A stretch of 64,000 bases of DNA from JALYXI01 sp963716685 (GTDB lineage: Bacteria > Acidobacteriota > Terriglobia > Bryobacterales > Bryobacteraceae), in assembly GCA_963716685.1 (NCBI GenBank), contig CAVQTR010000006.1:434001-498000 (forward strand). The letters run 5' to 3'. How positions within the stretch are numbered: position 1 is the first letter of the stretch; each line of letters opens with the position of its first letter. Shown here piece after piece: positions 36,439 through 46,707 of the stretch. Below the pieces are notes generated by a model that saw only the letters and a program-made list of their open reading frames with translations, was not told the DNA's origin and ran no database searches. Position numbers and translations under genes: made by a program.

Positions 36439-37563
36439 ATGTCCTGTATTTCCGGCCGAATTCTTATCTGTGCAGCTTTGTTACTGACGGCCTGTGATCC
36501 TCCTGCTCCGCATGAACCGGTCATCGGTGAAGCCTATGCGGGGCCCGCCAATCTGCCGCTGCGGAAGGAGATTTCTCCCAAAACCGCCACGCTCGCGATC
36601 GCTCATTACCCTGAGAAGCTCCAGATCGTACAGAAGCGCCGGCACTTCGTAAAAGTACGAACAAAGAAGGGCGTGGAGGGCTGGACGGATGAGCGCCTAT
36701 TGCTCGATTCCGCCGCCTACGAGGCCCTGAAACAGCTATCCAGCGATGCGCATCACTATCCCTCGCAGGGTCAGGCCACGACGTATGACCTGCTCAACGT
36801 CCACACCGAACCGCAGCGCCAGTCTCCGAGTTACATGCAGATCCAGCCGAACGAGCGCGTGGATGTGATCGCGCATAAGCTGGTCTCAAAGACGGCGCCG
36901 CTGCGCAAAACCCAGCTGATTACTCCGCGCCACCTGGAACCGCGCCGAAAAAAGGAAAAGAAGGCGCCGAAGATCCCGCTGCCGCCTGTCCCCGCTCCGC
37001 CGAAACCGCCTGCCGACTGGGTGCAGATCTCCAAAGAGCGCGACCCCGAACCGGATCCCGAACCGAAGCAGGAAGAGCCCGCCACGCCCGCCGAGCCTGA
37101 TGACTGGACTCTGATCCGCAACCGGGAGGGCGAGAGCGGATGGGTACTCTCCCGCCGTATCTTTTTGGCAATTCCCGACGAGGTGGCGCAGTACGCCGAG
37201 GGCCGGCGGATTACTTCCTACTTCTCACTCGGCAAAGTGCGCGACGAAGAGCAGGGACAGAGCAAGGATATCTGGTTGTGGACCACCATCGAGAAGGGCA
37301 TCCACCCGTACGACTTTGACAGTTTCCGCGTCTTCATCTGGAATCTGCGGCGTCATCGCTACGAAACGGCCTACATCCAGCGGCGTGTCGTCGGTTTCTA
37401 TCCGGTGCGCGCCAGTGAAGGCGCCTTTTCCGTTCTCCTTGAGAAGGAAGACGGCGGACGCTACCGGCAGAGCTTTGCGCTCGAAGGCAATCGCGTCAGG
37501 TTTACCGGCGAACAGGTGGAACGAGCCCCGCAGGCTTCTACAGCGCCGGCGCCAGCGCGTTGA
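36439..37563 (+). CDS. Putative lipoprotein with SH3-like segments
   Basis: About 374 residues. The leader ILICAALLLTACDPP carries the lipobox LTAC. Residues about 40-95 (NLPLRKEISPKTATLAIAHYPEKLQIVQKR) and about 110-150, then WTLIRNREGESGWVLSRR, look like SH3-type repeats ('W' plus 'GW(V/T)'), separated by a Pro/Lys/Glu-rich low-complexity linker (about 170-235). The C-terminal domain is beta-rich and unrecognised. It may bind cell wall or another envelope protein. A TACACT box (36417-36422) lies 16 nt before the ATG. Its 3' end overlaps the convergent dehydrogenase gene by 26 bp. Confidence 0.75.
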   Translation: MSCISGRILICAALLLTACDPPAPHEPVIGEAYAGPANLPLRKEISPKTATLAIAHYPEKLQIVQKRRHFVKVRTKKGVEGWTDERLLLDSAAYEALKQLSSDAHHYPSQGQATTYDLLNVHTEPQRQSPSYMQIQPNERVDVIAHKLVSKTAPLRKTQLITPRHLEPRRKKEKKAPKIPLPPVPAPPKPPADWVQISKERDPEPDPEPKQEEPATPAEPDDWTLIRNREGESGWVLSRRIFLAIPDEVAQYAEGRRITSYFSLGKVRDEEQGQSKDIWLWTTIEKGIHPYDFDSFRVFIWNLRRHRYETAYIQRRVVGFYPVRASEGAFSVLLEKEDGGRYRQSFALEGNRVRFTGEQVERAPQASTAPAPAR

Positions 37564-38977
37564 TTGATTCCACCGCTTTGGCTGAACCGTTCTGGCGCGG
37601 CACGCGACCAACCCCGCTGTAATCCATGCCGGCGCGACGCGCCGCGTCGATATCGAACATGTTGCGGCCGTCCACCAGGACCGGGTGCGCCATGCGGCTT
37701 GCCAGATCGGAAAGATCAAGGCTCTTGAATTCCGGCCATTCCGTCACCAGCACCAGGGCGTCCGCGCGGCTGGCGGTCGAAAACGCGTCCGGACAGTAGG
37801 TAACCCGCAAACCGGGATGCTGCTCCTGGCAGGCCTTCATGGCCACAGGATCGTGAACGCGGACACGCGCGCCCATCTGCAGCAGCTTCTCCGCAATCTG
37901 GATGCTGGGGGCGTCACGCAAATCGTCCGTATTGGGCTTAAACGCCAGACCCAGCATCCCGATTGTGCGGCCCTTGAGAATATAAAGTTTTTCCTGAAGC
38001 TTCTGAATCACCAGATGGCGCTGCAGGCGGTTGACGGCGAGAGAAGCCTCCAGCAGACGCGCCTGATACCCGTACTCGCTCGCGATATGGAGCAGACTCT
38101 GGATGTCCTTGCCGAAACAGCTTCCACCCCAGCCGATACCCGCGTTCAGGAAACTGAGGCCGATTCGCGAATCGAACCCAATTCCGGCCATCACTTCCAG
38201 AGCGTCCGCGCCAACCTTCTCGCAGATGTTTGCCATTTCGTTCGAAAAGCCGATCTTCATGGCCAGAAACGCATTGGCCGCGTATTTAATCATCTCCGCG
38301 CTGGTGAGCGTAGTGGTGACAAGCGGCACATGCTTCATCATGGGCGGGCGATCAAAAGGCGGGGGCGGCGTGAAATCCTGTTCGATCAGCGAACGGTACA
38401 GCTCACGCAAAACTGTAATCGTCTGCAAATCTTCCGAGCCCAGAACGATGCGGTCCGGGAAAAGGGAATCGGCGATCGCGGAGCCTTCGCGCAGGAACTC
38501 GGGGTTGCTCGCCACACCGAAACGAATCGAGTGGCTCTCCTCCGGATGCGCTTCGATGATGCCTTCCCGCACCAGCGTTTCCACCAGGTTTCCGCACCCG
38601 ATAGGCACTGTGGACTTGTTCACTACCACTCGGTAACGGGAGCCGTCCATGGCGGCGCCGATGCTGCGGGCAGCGGATTCCAGATAGACCAGATTCGCTT
38701 CGCCGGACGGCTGCGGGGGAGTGCCGACTGCGATGAAGATGACGTCGCTTTGCTTCACCGCTGGAGCGAGGTCGGTTTCGAACGAGAGGCCGCCATTTCG
38801 GCGCGCCAGCGGCAGCAATTCCGCTAAATACGGCTCATAAATCGGAATGTCACCGTTGCGCAGCCGCTCGATTTTCCCGGCGTCCGTGTCCACGCAGGTA
38901 ACATCGTGGCCTAAGTAGGAAAGGCAAACACCTGTAACCGTTCCGACGTACCCAGTGCCGATGACCGTAACTCGCAT
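37538..38977 (-). CDS. ugd: UDP-glucose 6-dehydrogenase
   Basis: A 479-residue enzyme that oxidises UDP-glucose twice to UDP-glucuronate for surface glycans. NAD motif VIGTGYVGTVTG at the start; VVVNKSTVPIGCG and NPEFLREGSAI active-site strands; catalytic Cys in WGGSCFGKDIQSL (the residue after Phe is Gly where Pro is common, but this position also varies in other members). C-terminal UDP-binding domain with MLGLAFKPNTDDLRDAPS. TAGAAT lies 6 nt before the ATG. No polysaccharide cluster is adjacent. Confidence 0.95.
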   Translation of the reverse strand: MRVTVIGTGYVGTVTGVCLSYLGHDVTCVDTDAGKIERLRNGDIPIYEPYLAELLPLARRNGGLSFETDLAPAVKQSDVIFIAVGTPPQPSGEANLVYLESAARSIGAAMDGSRYRVVVNKSTVPIGCGNLVETLVREGIIEAHPEESHSIRFGVASNPEFLREGSAIADSLFPDRIVLGSEDLQTITVLRELYRSLIEQDFTPPPPFDRPPMMKHVPLVTTTLTSAEMIKYAANAFLAMKIGFSNEMANICEKVGADALEVMAGIGFDSRIGLSFLNAGIGWGGSCFGKDIQSLLHIASEYGYQARLLEASLAVNRLQRHLVIQKLQEKLYILKGRTIGMLGLAFKPNTDDLRDAPSIQIAEKLLQMGARVRVHDPVAMKACQEQHPGLRVTYCPDAFSTASRADALVLVTEWPEFKSLDLSDLASRMAHPVLVDGRNMFDIDAARRAGMDYSGVGRVPRQNGSAKAVESINALAPAL

Positions 38978-38983
38978 TCGGCT

Positions 38984-38989
38984 ATTCTA
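38984..38989 (-). promoter_or_regulatory. TAGAAT -10 box of ugd
   Basis: On the minus strand TAGAAT is followed by 6 nt and the ATG at 38977, with no ribosome site. Confidence 0.5.
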
Positions 38990-39021
38990 ACGCGGGCAAT
39001 CTAAGAATGAAATACATCTTT

Positions 39022-39050
39022 GGCGGGGCAGGTTTCATACCCGCCCCGCC
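39022..39050. terminator. Strong GC hairpin between ugd and the small secreted-protein gene
   Basis: GGCGGGGCAGGT (39022-39033) pairs with ACCCGCCCCGCC (39039-39050) around TTCAT with one mismatch. It lies just past the stop of the minus-strand gene at 39062, where a terminator would be expected. No T run follows the stem on the minus strand, so it may instead stabilise or insulate the 3' end. Confidence 0.4.
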
Positions 39051-39061
39051 GGTAAGGAATA

Positions 39062-39382
39062 CTACTGAAACTTCACTTTCGTAACGGTTCCGCCAAGATC
39101 GATTTCCTGAATCTTCGTCTTGCCGTTTACGTCAGCCGTGTCAACCGCAGTGGCCCCGAACTTCTTTTCCGCCGACTCCGTGGTCGCATCCGTGACAACC
39201 GATTTTCCACTGTTCACGTCCGTGAACTTTACTTTGGATCCGTCGAGAGAGACGCTGTACTGGCCCGGCTGCAGTGCCAGCGTGCCGGCCTGCGTCGGGT
39301 TGCTCAGCGTGATCTGAAAGCTCTTGGCGCCCAAAAGGGACATGCCGAGAACAGCGAATGTGATAGCGATTTTCTTTTTCAT
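39062..39382 (-). CDS. Small secreted protein of unknown function
   Basis: A 106-residue protein (start MKKKIAITFAVLGMSLLGAK, ATG 39382; an ATG at 39406 is possible). After the signal peptide a compact beta-rich domain follows (FQITLSNPTQAGTLALQPGQYSV..., KVKFTDVNSGKSVV). The 'GTLALQPGQYSV' segment resembles small acidobacterial exported proteins of unknown role. It is followed by a strong hairpin. Confidence 0.7.
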   Translation of the reverse strand: MKKKIAITFAVLGMSLLGAKSFQITLSNPTQAGTLALQPGQYSVSLDGSKVKFTDVNSGKSVVTDATTESAEKKFGATAVDTADVNGKTKIQEIDLGGTVTKVKFQ

Positions 39383-39531
39383 AACTGTAAGATGACTTGC
39401 AGACATGTGATGTTACGGCCGCCGCCATAGGAAGTTTGTATGCACCCCATAACCCGGCAGCTGAGCCCGCAAGGCCATCCGGATCAACGTGTCACAATAG
39501 AAGTTAATCCGCTGATCGATCGCTGAACAAG

Positions 39532-42500
39532 ATGAATCACCGCTCTCTGCTGCGCCTGCCCTTTGGTCTGACATTTTCGGATCTGTATCAACCCGAAGGG
39601 CTCGTTCGCATCGATGAATTATTTTTGGAATCACTGAAATCGGGCGATCCCGCCCTCCATCTCCGTCTGATCATCGCGCGGAACCAACCCGACGCCGTTC
39701 CCGCAAAGCAATACTCCGAACTGATCATCGCCGTCGGTCCTTACCTCGAAGACTTCATCGGCGCACTCTTCGGCATCTCGGTCGAGGTTCGCGATCTTCA
39801 GGAGCGCACCAACGCGCTTGCACCGCTCTTTGCCGTCAAGCGGAAATTCGTCCAGCGCAAAGCGATCACGGGCATTTCCGAGGAGCAGGCCAGCGCCATT
39901 GATGGCTTCACTGTCGGGAGCGAACTGGAAGCGTTTCTGCTGGAGCCTCTCACCGAACTGAGCTTCGCCCGCCACGTCGCCCGGTGGCTGGACAACGAAA
40001 CCGAACATGCCGAACCCCTTCGCCTCGCCGCAAGCTATGCCGCATGGGCCACGCTCTCTCCGGGAGGCAAGGCGAAGCACCGCTCCGGCGTTCTGTTTAA
40101 GACTCCGCACAAGCTCGATCCCCATCACCTGGTTCCGGTGGAATCCATCCGCGCCGCGGGCCTGGATTACTTCCAGTTCGACGCCAGCCACTGGCGGCAC
40201 AGGGAGGGTTTTCAACTCACCGATCCCGGTACCGATCTCACCGGCGCTCTCGATCAGGCCCACTACTGCATCAAGTGCCACAACCAGGGCAAAAGACAGC
40301 TGCTCCACCGGCCTCAAGGAGAAGAGCGGAGCCTTCAAAACCAGCGTCTTCGGCGTCCCGCTCGCGGGCTGCCCTCTCGAAGAAAAAATCTCCGAGATGA
40401 ACACCCTGAAACAGCAGGGCATCCCATCGGCGCGCTCGCCGTCGGTAACCATCGACAACCCGATGTGCGCCGCCACCGGCCACCGCATCTGCAATGACTG
40501 CATGAAGTCCTGCATCTTCCAAAAGCAGGAACCGGTGGACATCCCGCAGGTCGAAACCCGCATCATTGAAGGACGTTCTCGATCTGCCCTGGGGCTTTGA
40601 GATCTACAGCCTGCTCACGCGCTGGAACCCGCTGAACATTCGTCCGGCCCGTCGCCCGCGCCGCGGAGCGGCTATAAGGTGCTGGTTGTCGGTCTCGGCC
40701 CGGCCGGCTTCACCCTCGCGCATCATCTGATGAACGACGGCCACACCGTTGTGGCCGTCGACGGCTTGAAAATCGAGCCGCTGCCCGCCGATATCTCCGG
40801 CGTCGATCCGCATGGCCGCCGCGTGCCGTTCGAGCCGCATCCGCGACATCACCGAAATCTACGAACGGCTCGACGAACGCGTCATGGCTGGCTTCGGCGG
40901 CGTAGCCGAATACGGCATCACCGTCCGCTGGAACAAGAACTTTCTCAAGGTGATCCGGCTGCTGCTGGAACGCCGCGCCGAATTCAGCATGTACGGCGGC
41001 GTCCGCTTCGGCGGCACCCTCACCATCGACAGCGCCTTCGAAATGGGCTTCGACCACATCGCCCTTTGCGCCGGCGCCGGCCGCCCCACTGTCATTCCGA
41101 TGAAGAACGGTCTGGTGCGCGGCGTGCGCCAGGCCTCCGACTTCCTGATGGCGCTGCAGCTCACCGGCGCAGCCAAATTCGATTCTCTGGCGAACCTGCA
41201 GGTCCGCATGCCCATCGTGGTCATCGGCGGCGGCCTTACGGCCGTCGACACCGCGACGGAATCGCTCGCCTACTATGTCGTGCAGGTGGAGAAGTTCCTG
41301 AAGCGCTACGAATTGCTGGTGGAAGATCGCGGTGAGCGGGAAGTGCGCTCGAAGTGGACGGCCGAAGAAGCCGAAACGGCCGACGAGTTCATCGCGCATG
41401 GAAAAGCGATCCGCGCCGAGCGTCATCGCGCAGCGCGCGAGGGCCGCCGTCCGGAACTGATTGAACTGCTGAACTCCTGGGGCGGCGTGACCATCGCCTA
41501 TCGCCGCCGCCTGATCGACGCGCCCAGCTACACGCTCAATCATGAAGAAGTCGCGAAGGCGCTCGAGGAAGGCGTCCGCTTCGCCGAATCTCTGGCGCCG
41601 GAAGCGGTTGAAGTCGATTCCACCGGCGCGGCCATGGCGATCCGCCTCGCGAAGAACGGCGAGACCGTGGTACTGCCCGGCGCGCACGATTCTGGTCGCC
41701 GCCGGCACCCAGCCAAACACCGTGCTGGCTCGCGAAGACGAGCACAACGTGTCACTTGATGGCCGCTTCTTCCAGGCCGTCGACGAAGAAGGCGAACCGG
41801 TGAAGCCGGAGCGCATCGCCAAGCCCAGCTCAGTCTACGTGCTCATGTCGAAGCGCCCGGACGGACGCGCCATCAGCTTCTTCGGCGATCTGCATCCTTC
41901 GTTCTCCGGCAATGTGGTGAAAGCCATGGGCAGCGCCAAGCAGGGCTATCCGGTGGTCTCCCGCATGCTGGCGCGCATCGCTCCCACGGAGCCCACCCCG
42001 GCCCAGCTCGCTGCCCGCCTGGATGACGAACTGCGCCCCACCGTGCAGGACGTGGTCCGTCTAACGCCCAACATCGTGGAAATCGTGGTGCGCGCTCCCA
42101 TCGCTGCGCGCGCTTTTCAGCCCGGTCAGTTCTATCGCCTGCAGAACTACGAAGCCCTCGCGCGGCGCACGGAAGGCACTGTGCTCGGCATGGAAGGCCT
42201 GGCGCTGACCGGCGCTTCCGTCGATCACGAGAAGGGCCTGCTCTCCACCATCGTTCTCGAAATGGGCGGATCTTCCGATCTCTGCGCGCTCCTGAAACCC
42301 GGCGAGCCGGTGATTCTCATGGGCCCCACTGGCACGCCTACCGAGACGCCCGGCGAAGAAACCGTTCTGCTCGCCGGCGGCGGCCTGGGCAACGCCGTGC
42401 TCTTCTCCATTGGCCAGGAACTCCGCTCCAAAGGTTCCCGTGTCATCTACTTCGCCGGCTACAAGAAAATCATCGATCGCTACAAAGTCGAAGAGATCGA

Positions 42501-43017
42501 AAAGGCCGCCGACCTGGTGATCTGGACCTCGGACGAAGCGCCCGGCTTTACCCCCGGCCGCGTGCAGGACCGCGCCTTCGTGGGCAACATCGTGGAAGCC
42601 ATGCTGGCCTACGGCCGCGGTGACCTGGGCGAGCCCGAAATCCCGCTCAACAAAGTCGACCGCCTGATCGTCATCGGTTCCGATGGCATGATGCGCGGTG
42701 TCCAGCAGGCCCGCCACGGCGTGCTAAAGCCCTACCTCCGACCAGATCATCATGCCATCGGCAGCATCAATTCACCGATGCAGTGCATGATGAAGGAGAT
42801 CTGCGCGCAGTGCCTGCAAATGCACAAGAACCCGGTAACCGGCGAAGAAACCGTCGTGTTCTCCTGCTTCAACCAGGATCAGCCGCTCGACATGGTCGAG
42901 TGGGGAAGCCTCCGCACCCGCCTTTCGCAAAACGGCGCGCAGGAGAAGCTCACCAAGCTCTGGATCGATCACTGCCTGCGCAGCATTGGCGCCCGCCCGG
43001 CGCTCGCCGCGCAGTAA
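39532..43017 (+). CDS. Large fused oxidoreductase: GltD-like plus PyrK-like flavoprotein, frame broken
   Basis: About 1160 residues when frames are joined. Part 1 (to about 250) is an unknown N-terminal domain. Part 2 has a cysteine-rich segment (HYCIKCHNQGK..., then ICNDCMKSC). Part 3 is a glutamate-synthase-small-subunit-like FAD/NAD(P) domain (VLVVGLGPAGFTLAHHL; VVIGGGLTAVDTATESLAYY; LVAAGTQPNTV). Part 4 is a ferredoxin-reductase/PyrK-like domain (FQPGQFYRLQNY; ILMGPTGTPTETPG; VLLAGGGLGNAVLF) ending in cysteines of PyrK type (QCMMKEICAQC...FSCFN). Single-base errors near 40291, 40428, 40445, 40571, 40640-40660, 40838 and 41680 shift the frame. Electron transfer between NAD(P)H and a partner is likely; the true substrate is unknown. 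Confidence 0.75.
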
Positions 43018-43025
43018 CGCGCGGT

Positions 43026-43949
43026 TTACTTAGCCGCGTATTCCTGATACAGCTTCGCCACATCCGCCGTGGCCGCATCGCCATCGTGGATGACCACGCG
43101 CCAGCGGTAGCGCAGGCTGTCGCCCGTCTTCACCTTCGTTTGTCTCTCTTCCGCGCTCGGGTCGAACGCTTTCTGCCCAAACGGGTCCAGCGCAAACAGG
43201 CCGTAGTCGCGCGAATGCCAGTAGGTCGGGTGACCCGGATTCGCCGGGTTATCGAAGATCGAGACGCCCAGCTTCTCGCCATCCACATCCGCTGAATAAT
43301 CCACCCAGTTCGAGCGCTTGCCCCAGATGTTCTTCATGCCGGTTCGTCCGTCGGCGTCCGTCATCTTCATGCCACGCTTCTCGGTAAACGCATCCGACAG
43401 GCGGATCGCGAAGGCGCCCTCTTTCGTATCACCGAAGGTGACATCCACCGCGGCTTTCAGCCGGATATCGAAATCGATGATCCGCAGCTTGCTGTTGCCG
43501 GAGAACACCATATCGCAGTTCTCCACCAGCAGCGTGTTGCCGTCCGGCCCATTCCAGTCCATCACCGCCTTGATCGTGCTCCTGCCGCCGCTGCCCTCAG
43601 TCAGCTTCGCGCTCCGCACCACGATCTTCCCAATCCGGCCCTTGGTATACGAAGGATCGTTCTCCCAGAACTTCACACCGTTCACGTCATCGTAAGAGAA
43701 CCAAAGCCCGCGGTGATGCAGATGGTCGCGGCTCTCACCCGCAATGTTCTCCATCGGAAAACCGCGTGTGATGATCTTCCCCGAAGCCGATCGCAGAGGC
43801 GCCAGGAACGGCTTGTTCGCATCTACGCCGTAGTGGAAAACAGTAAACGGCTTTCCGTCCACGCTCACGGGAATATCGCCAGGCCTGTCCGGGACCTGTG
43901 CCGTCAAACAGGCGCCGGCGGCGAGGCAAAGGAACAATGAGGATCGCAT
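43026..43949 (-). CDS. PmoA-like secreted protein (DUF6807)
   Basis: About 307 residues. Signal peptide MRSSLFLCLAAGACLTAQ, then a beta-sandwich domain of the PmoA/DUF6807 family with motifs DHLHHRGLWFSYDDVNGVKFW, NPGHPTYWHSRDYGLFALDPFG and the C-terminal LRYRWRVVIHDGD. 'PmoA' here is the name used for this family and does not mean methane monooxygenase. The fold suggests carbohydrate-related activity, but no catalytic residue is certain. Convergent with the large oxidoreductase, 8 bp apart. Confidence 0.82.
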   Translation of the reverse strand: MRSSLFLCLAAGACLTAQVPDRPGDIPVSVDGKPFTVFHYGVDANKPFLAPLRSASGKIITRGFPMENIAGESRDHLHHRGLWFSYDDVNGVKFWENDPSYTKGRIGKIVVRSAKLTEGSGGRSTIKAVMDWNGPDGNTLLVENCDMVFSGNSKLRIIDFDIRLKAAVDVTFGDTKEGAFAIRLSDAFTEKRGMKMTDADGRTGMKNIWGKRSNWVDYSADVDGEKLGVSIFDNPANPGHPTYWHSRDYGLFALDPFGQKAFDPSAEERQTKVKTGDSLRYRWRVVIHDGDAATADVAKLYQEYAAK

Positions 43950-43993
43950 AGGCTTTCGTAGAAATAATAACGTCACTTTCAGGGAACCACGCG

Positions 43994-44782
<789 letters not shown>

Positions 44783-44812
44783 ACGAACAAGCGCATCATA
44801 TCAGGCCTGAGG

Positions 44813-44818
44813 TACGCT
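44813..44818 (+). promoter_or_regulatory. TACGCT -10 box, leaderless-type
   Basis: TACGCT ends exactly 7 nt before the ATG at 44826, with no ribosome site. Confidence 0.45.
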
Positions 44819-44825
44819 AACGCTT

Positions 44826-46361
44826 ATGCGCAGCCGCCGCTCGATTCTTCTTTTCGCCCTGGGCGCAGCCCTGCCCCTGCTGGCCCAACCCTCGCGGCCA
44901 CAGCCGAAACTGGTTGTCACCATCGTTGTTGACCAGTTTCGCTACGATTACCTCACTCGTTTCCGCGCCGGTTATCACTCAGGAATCGACCAGCTGCTCA
45001 CCAGGGGCGCGGTTTTCGCGGATGCGCACTACATCCACTTCCCCACCGTTACCGCCGTCGGCCATAGCACCGTCTTGACCGGCGCCACGCCCTCCATCAG
45101 CGGCATCATCGCCAACGACTGGTACGACCGCCGCTTAGCCGCGACGATCACCAGCGTTTCCGATCCTTCCGTCAAAGCGCTGGGCGTCGATGTCACCGCT
45201 TCCTCGCCGCACAACCTGCTCGTCAGCACCATAGGCGACGAACTGCGCACCGTCTCCGAGCGCTCCAAAGTGGTTGGCATTTCGCTCAAAGATCGCGCCG
45301 CCATCCTGCCTGTCGGCCGCATGGCGAATGGCGCCTACTGGTTCGACAACAAAAGCGGCGACTTTATCAGCAGCACCTGGTACTTCCCCGCCCTGCCCGG
45401 CTGGGTCAGCGATTTCAACTCCAGCCGCCCAGCCGATAAATACGCCGGCGTCGACTGGATGGGCAAGAAGTTCGCACCCGTGGGCGAAAAGCTGAACGCC
45501 AGCCTGGCCGCTTCGCCCTGGGGCAATGAACTCATCGAAGCGTTCACGGAACGCGCCATCACTGGCGAGCAGCTCGGCCAGCGCGGCGTCACGGATATCC
45601 TCGCCGTCAGCTTCTCCTCAAACGATTACGTCGGCCACGCCATGGGTCCCGATTCGCCCGAAGTCAAAGACATGGCGTTCCGTACCGACCTGCTCTTCGG
45701 CCGCTTCTTCGCTTTTCTCGATAAACACGTAGGCATGAAAGACGTGCTGGTGGTCATGACCGCCGACCACGGTGTCGCGCCCGTGCCCGAAACCAGCCTC
45801 GCCCGCAAAATGCCTGGAGGACGCTTCGGCGCGGGCACCGTCGAAAAGGCCATCGAAACCGCGCTCGTCGCTCGCTATGGCGAGGGCAAGTGGGTCGTGG
45901 CCTCGTTTGAAAGCGCCACGTACCTGAATTCCGCGTTGATCGCGCAGAAAAAGCTGGACCATGCCGAAGTGGATCGCACCGCGGCGGAAGCTCTGGCCGC
46001 CATGCCGCACGTGATGTCCGTCTACACGCGCGAGCAGATCATGAACGGCGGCGTTCGCGAAGACCCCACCGGCATGCGCGTGGCAAACGGATTCTATCCT
46101 TCACGCTCCGGCGACATCTTCGTACAGCTGGAACCCTACTGGCTCTTCGGCGGGGGCACCTCCGGCACCAGCCACGGCACCACGTTCGATTACGATACCC
46201 ATGTCCCGGTAATCTTCATGGGACCCGGGATCAAACCGGGCAAATACTACAACAGCATCGCCGTAAACGATATCGCCCCGACGCTCGCCGCCATTTTGAA
46301 CATCGAAACGCCAAGCGGCTCCGTGGGACATATCCTCTCCGAGTGCTTTAATGAAAGATAG
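44826..46361 (+). CDS. Exported alkaline phosphatase-superfamily enzyme (PafA-like)
   Basis: A 511-residue exported hydrolase of the alkaline phosphatase superfamily (type I phosphodiesterase/PafA group). After the signal peptide, VVTIVVDQFRYDYL carries the first metal Asp (D36); HFPTVTAVGHSTVLTGATP carries the likely Thr nucleophile (about T76), as in PafA; IIANDWYDR, VVMTADHGVAPVPE and the late GTSHGTTFDYDTHVPVIF supply further metal ligands. It should cleave phosphomonoesters or diesters in the periplasm. It is divergent from the SUMF1-like gene; the Thr nucleophile means it is not an FGE substrate. Confidence 0.9.
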   Translation: MRSRRSILLFALGAALPLLAQPSRPQPKLVVTIVVDQFRYDYLTRFRAGYHSGIDQLLTRGAVFADAHYIHFPTVTAVGHSTVLTGATPSISGIIANDWYDRRLAATITSVSDPSVKALGVDVTASSPHNLLVSTIGDELRTVSERSKVVGISLKDRAAILPVGRMANGAYWFDNKSGDFISSTWYFPALPGWVSDFNSSRPADKYAGVDWMGKKFAPVGEKLNASLAASPWGNELIEAFTERAITGEQLGQRGVTDILAVSFSSNDYVGHAMGPDSPEVKDMAFRTDLLFGRFFAFLDKHVGMKDVLVVMTADHGVAPVPETSLARKMPGGRFGAGTVEKAIETALVARYGEGKWVVASFESATYLNSALIAQKKLDHAEVDRTAAEALAAMPHVMSVYTREQIMNGGVREDPTGMRVANGFYPSRSGDIFVQLEPYWLFGGGTSGTSHGTTFDYDTHVPVIFMGPGIKPGKYYNSIAVNDIAPTLAAILNIETPSGSVGHILSECFNER

Positions 46362-46370
46362 GAGAAACAG

Positions 46371-46658
46371 ATGACCATTCGACCCCTGCACGACCGCGTT
46401 CTGATCACGCGCTCAGACGATGCTGAAACCAAACAGGGCAGCATCATCATCCCCGACAGCGCCAAGGAAAAACCGCATCAGGGAACCGTGAAAGGCGTCG
46501 GCTCGGGCAAGCTCTCGGAGAAGGGTGAGCGCTTCGCGCCCGAGGTAAAGATCGGCGACACCATCCTGTTCGGCAAGTATTCCGGAGCCGAGATCAAAGT
46601 GGACGGGGAGAGCTATCTGATCCTGCGCGAAGACGAGATCCTCGCCATTGTTGACTAA
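46371..46658 (+). CDS. groES: Co-chaperonin GroES
   Basis: A 95-residue GroES, the lid of the GroEL chaperonin. MTIRPLHDRVLI, the mobile loop (EETKQGSIIIPDSAKEKP region; here DDAETKQGSIIIP), IGDTILFGKYSGAEIKVDGE and EDEILAIVD are all standard. An AGGAGA ribosome site precedes the ATG. No groEL follows; the next gene is a Skp-like chaperone. Confidence 0.97.
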   Translation: MTIRPLHDRVLITRSDDAETKQGSIIIPDSAKEKPHQGTVKGVGSGKLSEKGERFAPEVKIGDTILFGKYSGAEIKVDGESYLILREDEILAIVD

Positions 46659-46707
46659 CGCACAGTGGTAATCTGATTTTCAACACCTCTAAGGAGTCTT
46701 GGTAAAC

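Noticed and set aside
44826..46361. A sulfatase that would be the substrate of the neighbouring SUMF1-like protein
   Set aside because: The nucleophile position is Thr in a PafA-like motif, with no C-x-P-x-R formylglycine motif.
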